From contig NZ_CP113431.1 of NCBI RefSeq assembly GCF_030506255.1, positions 310,001-374,000 on the forward strand: 64,000 nt of DNA. The letters are read 5' to 3'. Below, in pieces: positions 47,565 to 56,608 of the stretch (position 1 is its first letter; each line of letters begins with the position of its first letter). The stretch is from Nocardioides sp. Arc9.136. Its GTDB lineage: Bacteria > Actinomycetota > Actinomycetes > Propionibacteriales > Nocardioidaceae. A program made the position numbers and the translations under genes. The notes under the pieces are model-generated. The model was not told the DNA's origin, did not search any database, and saw only the letters and a program-made list of their open reading frames with translations.

Positions 47565-48545
47565 TCAGGAGTCCCGGACCGCCCGCCCGTGCGGGCGGCC
47601 GGGGTCGTCGTACGCCGGCTCCGGCTCGCCGGCGCGGTAGGCCTCCAGCTGCGCGCACACGGCCGTGCCGTAGAACAGCCCGGTCGCGCTCAGCCAGGAC
47701 CACAGCAGCAGGGCCATGATCCCCGCCAGCGGCCCGTAGGTGTCGCCGAAGGACCCGCTGAGCCGCACGTACGCCGCCAGGCCGGCCGCCGCGAGCAGGC
47801 TGACCGCCACCGCGGTGGCCGAGCCGAGCGCGAGCCACGACAGCGCCGGCTGGCGTCTCCGCGGGGCGTGGTCGAGCAGCACCGCGATCGTCACGACGAG
47901 CAGCAGCAGGCCCAGGGGCCAGCGGGCGACGTCCCAGGCCCGGTCGGTGCAGGCGGACCAGCCGTAGACCTCGACCATCGCGTCCCCGAACGCCCCGCCC
48001 GCGACGAGCAGCAGGAACCCGAGCCCCACCGGCACCGCCAGCAGCGCGGTCAGCACCGCCGCGCGGCCGTACTTGTGCAGGGCGGGCCGGTCGCGGCGGA
48101 TGCCGTAGATCCGGTTCGTCCCGCGCTCGACCTGGCCCATGGCGGTCGTCATCGACACCAGCGACAGCACCAGGCCCAGGACGAGCGCGACCTCGCCGGC
48201 GTCCTCGCTGCTGTCGCCGCCGGCGACCGCCCCGGCGAGCGCGTCGCCACCGCCCTGCCCGGGCGAGACCTGCTGGACGGTCAGCGCGACGACCTCGGCC
48301 AGCCGCTGCTGGTCGAGGTCGGCGGTCAGCCCGGTGAGCGCCAGCAGGAACGGCACGACCGCGAGGCAGGCCTGCAGGGCGAGCGCGCGGCTGTTGGTGA
48401 ACCCGTCGCCGTACCGGAACCGCACGAAGGAGTCGACCGCCACCCGCCGCAGCCCGTGGTGGCGGGCGAGGTGCCAGGCGTCCTCGGCGTCGAGCTCGTC
48501 GCCGTCCATCTCCGTGGTGACCGGGACGGTGCGCGCGGTGGTCAT
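47565..48545 (-). CDS. YihY/BrkB family membrane protein
   Basis: A 326-residue membrane protein with about six helices and the family signature (NSRALALQACLAVVPFLLALTG near residue 60 and SFGDTYGPLAGIMALLLWSWLS near 270). Once called RNase BN or serum-resistance protein, its function is unknown; transport is suspected. It converges on topA with a 12-nt gap. Confidence 0.88.
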   Translation of the reverse strand: MTTARTVPVTTEMDGDELDAEDAWHLARHHGLRRVAVDSFVRFRYGDGFTNSRALALQACLAVVPFLLALTGLTADLDQQRLAEVVALTVQQVSPGQGGGDALAGAVAGGDSSEDAGEVALVLGLVLSLVSMTTAMGQVERGTNRIYGIRRDRPALHKYGRAAVLTALLAVPVGLGFLLLVAGGAFGDAMVEVYGWSACTDRAWDVARWPLGLLLLVVTIAVLLDHAPRRRQPALSWLALGSATAVAVSLLAAAGLAAYVRLSGSFGDTYGPLAGIMALLLWSWLSATGLFYGTAVCAQLEAYRAGEPEPAYDDPGRPHGRAVRDS

Positions 48546-48603
48546 GGCGCGGGAGTCTGGCAGCCGCGGTCCGCGGCGCGCGCGGCGGCCGACGTCGCCC
48601 GGG

Positions 48604-48683
48604 TGCTCCTCAGGGGAAACCGGCACTCCTCAGGGGAAGCTTCCGCCGAGGAGTGCCGGAATCCCCGGGGCCCCGGGGATTCC
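48604..48683. repeat. Composite palindromic and direct repeats upstream of tmk
   Basis: Two direct copies of CTCCTCAGGGGAA (48606-48618, 48626-48638; period 20), a hairpin CCGGCACTCCTC/GAGGAGTGCCGG (48620-48659) and a near-perfect palindrome (48658-48683, arms GGAATCCCCGGGG/CCCCGGGGATTCC overlapping at the centre). It lies between divergent genes and upstream of the tmk promoter, so it may be regulatory or a relic of a repeat element. Confidence 0.6.
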
Positions 48684-48694
48684 TGCACGCCGCG

Positions 48695-48724
48695 TTGGCC
48701 GGTGTCGGTCGTCCCACGTAGGTT
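48695..48724 (+). promoter_or_regulatory. tmk leaderless promoter
   Basis: TTGGCC (48695-48700), 18 nt, TAGGTT (48719-48724), then 7 nt to the GTG start. Confidence 0.55.
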
Positions 48725-48731
48725 CGGGGCC

Positions 48732-49364
48732 GTGCACCCACCCACCGGCGTCCTCGTCTGCTTCGAGGGTGGCGAGGGGTCGGGCAAGTCCACCCAGTCC
48801 CGGCGGCTTCGCGAGTGGCTGGAGGCCGAGGGGTACGCCGTCGTGCTGACCTTCGAGCCCGGCGACACCGAGGTCGGCAAGGTCCTGCGCCGGCTGGTCC
48901 TCGACCCGACGACCGGCGACCTCGACCCGCACACCGAGGCGCTGCTGTACGCCGCCGACCGCGCCGAGCACGTCGCGCGCCTCGTCCGGCCCGCCCTCGA
49001 GCGCGGGGAGGTCGTGGTGATGGACCGGTACGTCGACTCCTCGCTGGCCTACCAGGGCGCCGGGCGCGACCTCGACCTCGCCATGGTGGAGCGGATCTCG
49101 CGCTGGGCGACCGACGACCTGCGACCCCACCTGACCGTGGTGCTCGACCTGGAGCCCGAGCAGGGCCTGGGCCGGTTCGCCGAGCGGGACAAGATCGAGG
49201 GGGAGGGGCTGGAGTTCCACCGCCGGGTCCGCGAGGCGTTCCTGCGGATGGCCGCGGCCGACCCCGAGCACTACCTCGTGCTCGACGCCCGCGCTCCCGT
49301 CGACGAGGTCGCCGCCGCGGTGCGCGCCCGCGTCGAGCCGCTGCTCGGGCAGGCCGCACGATGA
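48732..49364 (+). CDS. tmk: Thymidylate kinase
   Basis: A 210-residue dTMP kinase making dTDP. The P-loop is FEGGEGSGKST (about 11-21), the DR(Y/F) motif is VVMDRYVDSSLAYQG (about 95), and the LID region is RFAERDKIEGEGLEFH, with arginine in the P-loop-side position absent, as in Gram-positive-type enzymes. GTG start from a leaderless promoter. It overlaps holB by 4 bp, a conserved tmk-holB pair. Confidence 0.95.
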   Translation: MHPPTGVLVCFEGGEGSGKSTQSRRLREWLEAEGYAVVLTFEPGDTEVGKVLRRLVLDPTTGDLDPHTEALLYAADRAEHVARLVRPALERGEVVVMDRYVDSSLAYQGAGRDLDLAMVERISRWATDDLRPHLTVVLDLEPEQGLGRFAERDKIEGEGLEFHRRVREAFLRMAAADPEHYLVLDARAPVDEVAAAVRARVEPLLGQAAR

Positions 49365-50509
49365 CGGTCTGGGACTCCCTGGTCGGGCAGGCCCGGCCGG
49401 TCGAGGCACTCGCCGCCGCCGCCCGCGGACAGGGGATGAGCCACGCCTGGCTGTTCACCGGACCCCCGGGCTCGGGCCGCTCCAACGCCGCCATCGCCTT
49501 CGCCGCCGCCCTGCAGTGCGAGGACGCCGGCTGCGGCACCTGCCACTCGTGCCGCACGGTGCTCGCCGGCTCCCACGCCGACGTCGCGGTCGCGCGGACC
49601 GAGTCGGTGCAGTTCGTCGTCAAGGAGGCCCGGGAGCTGGTGCGCCGCTCGGCGCTCAGCCCGGTCGGCGGCCGCTGGCAGATCATCGTGGTCGAGGACG
49701 CCGACCGGTTCAACGAGCACTCCGGCAACGCCATGCTCAAGGCGATCGAGGAGCCGAACGCGCGGACCGTGTGGCTGCTCTGCGCACCGACCGTCGAGGA
49801 CGTGCTGCCGACGATCCGCTCGCGGTGCCGCCTGGTCACCCTGGCCACGCCGGCCACCGCCGACGTCGCGGCGTTCCTCGCCCGCACCGACGCGGTCGAT
49901 CCCGCGCTCGCGTCGTACGCCGCCCGCGCCAGCCAGGGACACATCGGGCGCGCCCGCGCGCTGGTGCGCGACGAGGGCGCCCGGCAGCGCCGCAACGAGG
50001 TCGTCGGCATCCCCGCCTCGGTCACCGACCTCGGCAGGTGCATGCGGGCGGCGGCCCGGCTCGCCGAGGTCGCCAAGGAGGAGGCGGAGGCCATCACCTC
50101 CGAGCGGGAGGCGCGGGAGAAGGCCGAGCTCGACCAGGCCTTCGGCTACGAGGACCGCGGTCGACGCCCGCGCGAGTACGCCGCGGCGGCCAAGGCGCTG
50201 CAGGAGGACCAGAAGCGGCGCGCCAAGCGGCGCGTCCTCGACGTGGTCGACCGCGCGCTGATGGACCTGGTGTCGGTCTACCGCGACGCGATCGCGATCC
50301 AGACCGGCGCGCCCGGCGAGCTGGTCAACGCCGAGATCCGGGCCGACCTCGACGTCGTCGTCCGGACCTCGACACCGGAGCTGAACCTGCGCCGGATCGG
50401 GTGGATCTTCGAGGCACGCGAGCAGATGCTGGAGTTCAACGTCCCGGTCGCCCTCGCCCTGGAGTCGATGATGGTCGCGCTGCGCGTGCCGAGCCGAGGA
50501 GCCGCCTGA
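49361..50509 (+). CDS. holB: DNA polymerase III delta' subunit
   Basis: A 382-residue clamp-loader subunit. It has a modified Walker A (GPPGSGRS, with Arg in place of Lys, about 34-41), a four-cysteine zinc module (CEDAGCGTCHSC, about 51-62), and the SRC motif in IRSRCRLV (about 150). An actinobacterial insertion rich in Glu/Lys helices follows (about 230-300). The altered P-loop agrees with delta' not hydrolysing ATP. ATG overlaps tmk; the stop shares one base with the next ATG. Confidence 0.93.
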   Translation: MTVWDSLVGQARPVEALAAAARGQGMSHAWLFTGPPGSGRSNAAIAFAAALQCEDAGCGTCHSCRTVLAGSHADVAVARTESVQFVVKEARELVRRSALSPVGGRWQIIVVEDADRFNEHSGNAMLKAIEEPNARTVWLLCAPTVEDVLPTIRSRCRLVTLATPATADVAAFLARTDAVDPALASYAARASQGHIGRARALVRDEGARQRRNEVVGIPASVTDLGRCMRAAARLAEVAKEEAEAITSEREAREKAELDQAFGYEDRGRRPREYAAAAKALQEDQKRRAKRRVLDVVDRALMDLVSVYRDAIAIQTGAPGELVNAEIRADLDVVVRTSTPELNLRRIGWIFEAREQMLEFNVPVALALESMMVALRVPSRGAA

Positions 50510-52083
50510 TGAGCACGAGGACCGTCCGGATCGTCGTGCTGGTGCTGGTCGCGGCGCTCGTCCTCAGCGGCGTCGGGCTCGCCGTCGCCGGGCTCACCGG
50601 CGGTGACGGCTCGGGGTCCTCCTCGGGCGGTGCGGGCCGGTCCGTGCCCGCACCGACCACCACCCCCGCGCCCGGTGCGCAGGACCCGCCCCGGCCGGCC
50701 CTGCGGAAGTACTACGAGCAGGAGATCGCCTGGGCGGCCTGCGGGGACAACGAGTGCGCCCGGCTGACGGTGCCGCTGGACTACGCCGAGCCGGCGGGCG
50801 AGACGATTCAGATCGCGGTGCTGAGGGTGCCGGCCGGCGACCCGGACCGGCGGATCGGCTCGCTGGTGGTCAACCCCGGCGGGCCCGGCGCGCCCGGCAC
50901 GACGTACGCCGCGCAGGCCGGCCTCGCCTTCCGCGAGCCGCTGCGCGAGCGCTACGACGTCGTCGGCTTCGACCCGCGTGGCACCGGCTTCTCGACCGCC
51001 GTCGACTGCGTCTCCGACGAGCAGCTCGACGTATTCCTCGCCGCCGACCCCGCCCCGGACGACCGCGAGGAGGCCGACGCCCTCGAGCAGGCGCAGCGCG
51101 CCTTCAACGCCGGCTGCGCCGCGGAGTCCGGAGCCCTCGCCGACCACGTCACCACCGTCGAGGCGGCCCAGGACATGGACGTCCTGCGCTCCGCGCTGGG
51201 GGAGTCGACGCTGACCTACCTCGGCGCGTCGTACGGCACGAAGCTCGGCGCGACCTACGCCGAGCTCCACCCCGACCGCGTCGGCCGGTTCGTGCTCGAC
51301 GGGGCGGTGGACCCCACGCTCACCGCGCGCGAGCAGACCCTTGGCCAGGCGCGCGGCTTCGAGACGGCGATCCGCGCCTACGCCGAGGACTGCGTCGACA
51401 GCGGTGACTGCCCGCTCGGCGACTCCGTCGAGGCCGGCCTCCAGCGGCTGACCGACTTCATCGACGAGGTCGACGCCGAGCCGCTGCCCACCGGCGGCGA
51501 GCGCGAGCTGGCCGTCGGCAACGCGATCACGGGGATCATCGCGCCGCTCTACAACCGCGACTACTGGTTCCTGCTCACCCGAGCGCTGACCGCGGCGTTC
51601 GAGGGCGACGGGTCGCAGCTCATGCAGCTCTCGGACCTCTACTCCTCGCGCGGACCGGAGGGCTACCAGGACAACAGCTCCGAGGCGATCCTCGCGATCA
51701 ACTGCCTCGACGACCCGTCGGCGGTCGACCCCGACGACATCCCCGGGCAGGTGGCGGCGTTCGAGGAGGCCTCGCCGACCTTCGGCGAGGTCTTCGCGTG
51801 GGGGCAGGCCGGCTGCCTCGGGGTGCGGGCGGAGGCCACCGTGGAGACGCCGGAGATCGACGCCGCCGGGGCGCCGCCGATCCTGGTGATCGGCACGACG
51901 CGCGACCCGGCGACGCCGTACGCCTGGGCGGAGGCGCTGGCCGGCGAGCTGGAGTCCGGTGTGCTGATCACCCGCGTCGGCGACGGGCACACCGGCTACA
52001 ACGTCGGCAACGCGTGCGTCGACGAGGCGGTCGAGGACTACCTCGTCGACGGGACAGTCCCCGAGGACGGGCTGCGCTGCTGA
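50509..52083 (+). CDS. Secreted alpha/beta hydrolase, tripeptidyl aminopeptidase-like
   Basis: A 524-residue exported alpha/beta hydrolase. An N-terminal hydrophobic signal or anchor (10-30) is followed by a Ser/Gly/Pro linker, then a catalytic domain with an oxyanion NPGGPGAPG loop, the nucleophile elbow GASYGTK (about 239), a TRDPATP acid (about 462) and GDGHTGY (His about 488). The TAP-like C-terminal domain is present. Probably an exopeptidase that cuts tripeptides or short peptides outside the membrane. Coupled to holB. Confidence 0.87.
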   Translation: MSTRTVRIVVLVLVAALVLSGVGLAVAGLTGGDGSGSSSGGAGRSVPAPTTTPAPGAQDPPRPALRKYYEQEIAWAACGDNECARLTVPLDYAEPAGETIQIAVLRVPAGDPDRRIGSLVVNPGGPGAPGTTYAAQAGLAFREPLRERYDVVGFDPRGTGFSTAVDCVSDEQLDVFLAADPAPDDREEADALEQAQRAFNAGCAAESGALADHVTTVEAAQDMDVLRSALGESTLTYLGASYGTKLGATYAELHPDRVGRFVLDGAVDPTLTAREQTLGQARGFETAIRAYAEDCVDSGDCPLGDSVEAGLQRLTDFIDEVDAEPLPTGGERELAVGNAITGIIAPLYNRDYWFLLTRALTAAFEGDGSQLMQLSDLYSSRGPEGYQDNSSEAILAINCLDDPSAVDPDDIPGQVAAFEEASPTFGEVFAWGQAGCLGVRAEATVETPEIDAAGAPPILVIGTTRDPATPYAWAEALAGELESGVLITRVGDGHTGYNVGNACVDEAVEDYLVDGTVPEDGLRC

Positions 52084-52092
52084 CCGGTCGGG

Positions 52093-53043
52093 TCAGCTGA
52101 TCAGCTCGTCGATCCGGGCGTAGGCGTCCGAGCTGCCGGCCACGACCCGGCTGGAGCGGCCGTCGACCGAGACCGGCACGTCGCCGACGACCGTCACGCG
52201 CCGTACCTCGCGGCGGTGGTTGTCGAAGTCGGCCACGGCGTAGTGCTGGGTCGCCCGGTTGTCCCACATCGCGACGTCGCCCTCCTGCCACTGCCAGCGG
52301 ACGGTGTTCTCCAGCCGGGTCACCCGGTCCTGGAGGAGCTTGAACAGCGCGCTGGACTCGGCGGTGTTCAGCCCCACGAAGCGCTTGACGAAGTGCCCCA
52401 GGACGAGCGAGCGCTCGCCGGTCTCGGGGTGCACGCGCACCACCGGGTGCTCGGTCTCGTAGTACGTCGCCCGGAACTGGCCGCGGTCGAGCGCGTCGCG
52501 GTCGGGGGAGTCGCCCTCGGGGTCCTCGGAGGTGGCGACGTAGTCGTACTCGTTGGTGTGCACCGCCCAGAGCCCGTCCACCAGGGCCCGCAGCGGCGGG
52601 GTGAGGGCGTCGTACGCCGCGACGGTGTTGGCCCAGACGGTGTTGCCGCCGTACGGCGGGATGGTGACGCCGCGCAGCACGCTGATCGCCGGGACACGGT
52701 CGACGAAGGTGACGTCGGTGTGCCAGCTGTTGGCCGCCATCCCCTTGGTCGCGTTGAGGCTGAGGACGTGCGCGCTGCCGGTGTTGACGGTCGGGTGGGC
52801 CGTGGTGAGCGTGCCCAGCTGCTCGGCGAAGGCCAGCTGCCCGGCGTCGTCGAGGTGGTCCTGGCCGCGGAAGAAGACCACCTTGTGGGCGAGCAGCGCG
52901 GCGCGGATGGTGGCGACGGCCTCGGGGTCGAGGTCCGCGCCGAGGCGGACCCCCTCGATCACGGCGCCGATGCGGCCACCGACCTTGCGGACGGTGGGGA
53001 GGTCGGACGTGGCGCGGGTGGGGCGGTCCAGGGTGCTGGTCAT
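52093..53043 (-). CDS. TauD/TfdA-family Fe(II)/2-oxoglutarate dioxygenase
   Basis: A 316-residue non-haem iron dioxygenase. The iron ligands are H108-x-D110 in WHTDVTF and a distal His in [10 protein letters not shown] (about 270); the 2-oxoglutarate-binding Arg follows in HRREVRRV. It is similar to alkyl-sulfatase and taurine dioxygenases, so it should release sulfite or sulfate from organosulfur compounds; the exact substrate is not visible. AGGAGGA precedes the ATG. It lies 61 nt downstream of a LysR gene on the same strand, likely its regulator. Confidence 0.9.
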   Translation of the reverse strand: MTSTLDRPTRATSDLPTVRKVGGRIGAVIEGVRLGADLDPEAVATIRAALLAHKVVFFRGQDHLDDAGQLAFAEQLGTLTTAHPTVNTGSAHVLSLNATKGMAANSWHTDVTFVDRVPAISVLRGVTIPPYGGNTVWANTVAAYDALTPPLRALVDGLWAVHTNEYDYVATSEDPEGDSPDRDALDRGQFRATYYETEHPVVRVHPETGERSLVLGHFVKRFVGLNTAESSALFKLLQDRVTRLENTVRWQWQEGDVAMWDNRATQHYAVADFDNHRREVRRVTVVGDVPVSVDGRSSRVVAGSSDAYARIDELIS

Positions 53044-53104
53044 GCTTCCTCCTGCTAAGTCGAGTGAGTAACTAGACAATAACAGGGTCGCAGCCTTCGG
53101 GCGA

Positions 53105-54031
53105 TCACCTCGGGTGGATGGGGTCGGCGATCGCCTGGATGCGGCGCGTGGCCAGCTCGATCATCAGCCGGGCGGCGGGGGAGAGGGTGGCGTCGGAGCG
53201 GTGGACGATCGCGAGGATGTCGTGCTGGCGGGGGCGCAGCGGGGCCCAGCCGGCGCGGGGTGCGAGGCGCGGGAGCAGCTCGTCGACGACGCCGCGCGGG
53301 ACGACGCTGTCGGCCAGCCCCAGGCCGACCAGCTCGACGGCGGTCTCGACGTCCTCGACCTCGATCCGGGTGGTCGGGTTGCGGCCGGTCTCGTGCAGCA
53401 TCTGCCGCAGCACGATCCGCGTGGAGTCGTTCGCCCGCCAGGTCGTCTCGGGAAGCACCAGCGACGCCTGGGAGAGCCGGTGGGCGGTGACCGGCGAGGC
53501 CACCCGCTCGGGGTCGGCGGAGATGTAGACCAGCTCGTCGCGGGCGACCGGCGTGATGGTCATGCCCTCGCTCGAGGCGGCCGCCACGGCGATCATCGCC
53601 GCCTCGAGCCGACCGCGCCGCAGGTCCTCCTGCACGTCGGTCGAGTTCTGGCCGATCAGCTCGACCCGGACGCCGGGGTAGCGCTCGAGCACGTCCGCGA
53701 CGAGCCCGGCGCCGGCGTACAGCCGGGCGGTGCCGAACATGCCGAACCGGATCGTCCCCGTCTCCAGCGAGCGGGCGCCCTGCACCGCCCGCTCGGCCTC
53801 GACGATCGAGGCCAGCACCCGCTCGGCGTACGGCCGGAGCGTGTCGGCCACGGTGGTCGGGACGACGCCGCGCCCGACCCGGCGGAACAGCTGCACGTCG
53901 AGGGACTTCTCCAGCGCCCGGATCTGCTCGGACACCGACGGCTGGGCGTACCCGAGCTCCTCCGCGGCACGAGTGAGCGAGCCCTGCTCGTACGTCGCGA
54001 GGAAGCATGTGAGCTGGTGCACAGAAAGCAT
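53105..54031 (-). CDS. LysR-type transcriptional regulator
   Basis: A 308-residue LysR protein with an N-terminal helix-turn-helix ([27 protein letters not shown], about 18-44) and a substrate-binding domain. It probably controls itself and the dioxygenase, resembling CysB/Cbl-type sulfur control in role, which is inferred. The inverted repeat CATAGG-N5-CCTATG (54029-54045) overlaps its own start codon and may be its operator. Confidence 0.9.
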   Translation of the reverse strand: MLSVHQLTCFLATYEQGSLTRAAEELGYAQPSVSEQIRALEKSLDVQLFRRVGRGVVPTTVADTLRPYAERVLASIVEAERAVQGARSLETGTIRFGMFGTARLYAGAGLVADVLERYPGVRVELIGQNSTDVQEDLRRGRLEAAMIAVAAASSEGMTITPVARDELVYISADPERVASPVTAHRLSQASLVLPETTWRANDSTRIVLRQMLHETGRNPTTRIEVEDVETAVELVGLGLADSVVPRGVVDELLPRLAPRAGWAPLRPRQHDILAIVHRSDATLSPAARLMIELATRRIQAIADPIHPR

Positions 54032-54045
54032 AGGTCCAGCCTATG
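54029..54045. promoter_or_regulatory. Inverted repeat over the LysR start
   Basis: CATAGG TCCAG CCTATG, 6-bp perfect arms. The position fits autorepression. A further CCTATG half-site follows about 25 bp away, at about 54071. Confidence 0.45.
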
Positions 54046-54136
54046 TCAACCGCAGGAAAGTCAGGCTACCCCTATGGCTGGACTTGCTCCAGAATGGACT
54101 CAGCACCACTCCACCCGAGTCGAGAAAGGATCCGCC

Positions 54137-54319
54137 GTGTTCACCCACGTCTGCACCGCCTGCGCCAAGCGCCAGCTCATCTTCCCCTCCCAGGTCACGG
54201 CGGTCGCCGACAGCGAGCGCGGCCCGGTGGCGACCTTCACCTGCTGGTGCGGCGCCGAGCAGTCGGCGCTCTACGGCCTCGCCCCGGCCAAGGGCTCGAC
54301 GGTCGTCCTCGCGGCCTGA
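54137..54319 (+). CDS. Small zinc-ribbon-like protein
   Basis: A 60-residue protein with CTACAKRQLIFPSQV and FTCWCGAEQ, a Cys-x2-Cys ... Cys-x-Cys pattern typical of tiny zinc ribbons. Function unknown. AAAGGA lies upstream of the GTG. It sits divergent from the LysR gene and just upstream of tRNA-Thr. Confidence 0.75.
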   Translation: MFTHVCTACAKRQLIFPSQVTAVADSERGPVATFTCWCGAEQSALYGLAPAKGSTVVLAA

Positions 54320-54421
54320 CCCACCGCTCCACCACCGGGCGTGTGCCGGTTTCGCCCCGGCAGGCGGCGTCCGTATACTCTCCCGGGTTGCCCGGCAGGT
54401 CTCGACCGCGCCGGGCAGCGC

Positions 54422-54494
54422 GCCGCCTTAGCTCAGTCGGTAGAGCGTCTCACTCGTAATGAGAAGGTCGTCGGTTCGATTCCGACAGGCGGCT
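54422..54494 (+). tRNA. tRNA-Thr (anticodon CGT)
   Basis: Complete cloverleaf: acceptor GCCGCCT/AGGCGGC, D arm GCTC/GAGC, anticodon stem TCTCA/TGAGA with loop CTCGTAA (anticodon CGT, 54455-54457), T arm GTCGG-TTCGATT-CCGAC, discriminator T; no encoded CCA. Reads ACG threonine codons, one of the common threonine codons in such GC-rich genomes. Confidence 0.97.
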
Positions 54495-54500
54495 CCCCTC

Positions 54501-54536
54501 GACACGGCCCCCACCCCACCGGGTGGGGGCCGTGTC
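54501..54536. terminator. Terminator after tRNA-Thr
   Basis: GACACGGCCCCCACCC pairs perfectly with GGGTGGGGGCCGTGTC (16 bp), loop CACC. It also closes the convergent DeoR gene. Confidence 0.88.
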
Positions 54537-54552
54537 GCGTCCCCGCCGCTGC

Positions 54553-55314
54553 TCAGCCCGCGCCGCCGGCCACCAGCACGTCGACGCCCCGCAGGCGCCA
54601 GGGTTCGAGGTCGCCGACCTCCTCGGTGACCAGCACGTCGATGGCGTCGGTGCCCAGGACGGCGTGCGGGGCGACCGATCCGTGCTTGGTGGCGTCGGCG
54701 AGGACGACGGTGCGGAGAGCAGCTCCTGCCATCGTCTGCTTCATCTCGGCGTCCAGCGGGTCCACCGAGGTGGCTCCCACCCCGGGGTGCAGGGCGCAGG
54801 CGCCCAGGAACGCCCAGTCGGCGCGGTGCGCGGCGAGCGTGGCGACGGCCGTGGGCCCCGCGAAGAAGCGCGAGTGGGGGTCCCACCGGCCGCCCGCCAG
54901 GACGAGCGTGACCTGCTCGTCGGCCTCGAGCAGCGCCGCGACGTCGAGGGAGTTGGTGACCACCTGCAGTGGGCGCACCTCGAGCGCGGCGGCGAGCGCG
55001 AGCACCGACGAGCCGGCGTCGAGGAACAGTGTCTGGCCGGGCTCGACCAGGCGTGCCGCGACGGTCGCGATCGCCGTCTTGGCGGCGCCGGCGACGTCGG
55101 CACGCGTCCGGAAGGGCATCCGGGCCGGGTCCAGGGCTACCGCCCCGCCGTGGGTCTTCTGCAGGTGGCCGGCCTCCGCGAGGGTGCGCAGGTCGCGGCG
55201 GACCGTGTCCTCCGAGACGCCGAGGAGCGCCGACAGGCCGGTCACCTCGACCTTGCCCCGGCGGTGCAGCTCCTGCAGCACGCGCGCCTGTCGTTCGCTC
55301 GCGAAAACCCGCAC
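54553..55314 (-). CDS. DeoR/GlpR-family transcriptional repressor
   Basis: A 253-residue DeoR-type regulator with an N-terminal helix-turn-helix (VEVTGLSALLGVSEDTVRRDLRTLAEAGHL) and a DeoR sensor domain with FLDAGSS and VVLADATKHG. The family senses phosphorylated sugars. It is divergent from an MFS transporter with two operator-like repeats between them, so it probably represses that gene and itself. GTG start. Confidence 0.9.
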   Translation of the reverse strand: MRVFASERQARVLQELHRRGKVEVTGLSALLGVSEDTVRRDLRTLAEAGHLQKTHGGAVALDPARMPFRTRADVAGAAKTAIATVAARLVEPGQTLFLDAGSSVLALAAALEVRPLQVVTNSLDVAALLEADEQVTLVLAGGRWDPHSRFFAGPTAVATLAAHRADWAFLGACALHPGVGATSVDPLDAEMKQTMAGAALRTVVLADATKHGSVAPHAVLGTDAIDVLVTEEVGDLEPWRLRGVDVLVAGGAG

Positions 55315-55327
55315 GTCCGCCGCTCCT

Positions 55328-55360
55328 TGTGCCGAGGTCTACTTGACTGTGCCGAAGTAT
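55328..55360. promoter_or_regulatory. Direct-repeat operator, DeoR/MFS
   Basis: TGTGCCGAGGTCT (55328-55340) and TGTGCCGAAGTAT (55348-55360), 11 of 13 bases alike, spaced exactly 20 bp (two helical turns). This is likely the binding site of the adjacent DeoR protein. Confidence 0.6.
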
Positions 55361-55378
55361 GCAGGATTGACTGCCCGG

Positions 55379-56581
55379 GTGTCACGCGCCCCGCTCGCCC
55401 CCGCCCGCCGTTCCTCGTCGGCTCGTCTCGCGGTCACGGGCCTGGTGGGGTTCGCCGCCCTCGGCATGCTCGCCAGCGTCCTCGGGCCGACACTGCCGCT
55501 GCTGCAGGAGCGTCACCGGCTCGACGCGTTCGGTTCCTCGCTGCTCTTCGCCGCCTACGCCGCGGGCTCCGCGGCCGGTGTGGTGGGCGCCGGCTGGCTG
55601 CGCACCAGGGTCGCGCCGTCGTCGCTGCTGACCGGGGGAGCAGCCCTCCTGGCCCTGGGCTGCCTCGCGCTGCCCGTCGCCCCGACGGGCTCGCTCGCCC
55701 TCGCCGGCGTCCTGGTGGCCGGCATCGGGTTCGGGCTCGTCGACCTCCCGCTCAACACGGTGCTGGCCCGGTCCTTCGGCGAGGGCAGCGGCGCCGTGCT
55801 GATGGCCCTGAGCGCCGCCTTCGGGGTCAGTGCCGTGCTGCTCCCCTTCCTCGTGGGCAGGCGCCCCGACGACCTCCACGCGCCGTACCTGGTCTGCGGC
55901 GCCACGGCGCTGGTCCTGACCGCCCTCACCGCCACGCTCCGCCTCCCGCACCCCGGCGCGACCGGCCCGGCGGGGAGGCGGCACGGCCACCGCGGTGCGG
56001 TGCTCCTGCTCGCCGCGGTGCTGCTCGGGTACGTCGCGGTCGAGAGCGGCGTGGCCGGCTGGGAGACGACCCACCTCCGTGCGACGACCTCCCTGTCGGA
56101 GAGCGGCTCGGCCTCCGCGGTGTCCCTGTTCTGGATCGGGCTCATCCTCGGCCGGCTGGGCGCGGCGCCCGTCCTGCTGCGCCAGCCGCCGGGCCGCCTC
56201 GTCATCACCTGCCTGGTCGCCGGTGCCGCCAGCGCGGCCGCGGCGGCGCACGCGCCGTCCGCGGTCGTCGCCTACGCCGTGACCGGCCTGCTCATCGGAC
56301 CGGTCTTCCCCGCCGTCATCGCGTGGCACGCCTCCCTCGTGCCGGACGGCCGCGGGATCACCGGTGTCTTCGCGGCGGGCTTGGCCGGCCCGCTGGTCGG
56401 TGGTCCCCTCATCGGGCTGGCGGTGGGGGCGACGAGCGAGCACGCGGTCCCCTGGGTGCTCGCGGCGATGGCGCTCGCGGCCGCGGGGGTCGCCGTCGCG
56501 GTCGCCGTCACGGTCGCGGCGCGGGGCGTCGCGCCGAGCACGGCGCGAGCGCGTGCGAGCGGCCACGCGGCAGGTGCGTGA
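55379..56581 (+). CDS. Major facilitator superfamily transporter
   Basis: A 400-residue MFS permease with 12 predicted helices, a sugar/FucP-like arrangement (GVLVAGIGFGLVDLPLNTVLA near 120, GLILGRLG near 255). Substrate unknown; given the DeoR neighbour, a sugar or sugar derivative is likely. A GTG at 55379 is used; the frame continues upstream across the tRNA, which cannot be coding. Confidence 0.85.
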   Translation: MSRAPLAPARRSSSARLAVTGLVGFAALGMLASVLGPTLPLLQERHRLDAFGSSLLFAAYAAGSAAGVVGAGWLRTRVAPSSLLTGGAALLALGCLALPVAPTGSLALAGVLVAGIGFGLVDLPLNTVLARSFGEGSGAVLMALSAAFGVSAVLLPFLVGRRPDDLHAPYLVCGATALVLTALTATLRLPHPGATGPAGRRHGHRGAVLLLAAVLLGYVAVESGVAGWETTHLRATTSLSESGSASAVSLFWIGLILGRLGAAPVLLRQPPGRLVITCLVAGAASAAAAAHAPSAVVAYAVTGLLIGPVFPAVIAWHASLVPDGRGITGVFAAGLAGPLVGGPLIGLAVGATSEHAVPWVLAAMALAAAGVAVAVAVTVAARGVAPSTARARASGHAAGA

Positions 56582-56608
56582 CCGCGGTGGGCACGGCGGT
56601 GCCGGCAC

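Noticed and set aside
54422-54494. tRNA-Thr as an integration site for an element
   Set aside because: No duplicated tRNA 3' end and no integrase nearby; flanking genes look native.
54341-55378. Open frame running through tRNA-Thr and the DeoR gene into the MFS gene
   Set aside because: It covers a tRNA and an antisense regulator gene; family sequence begins only at 55379.
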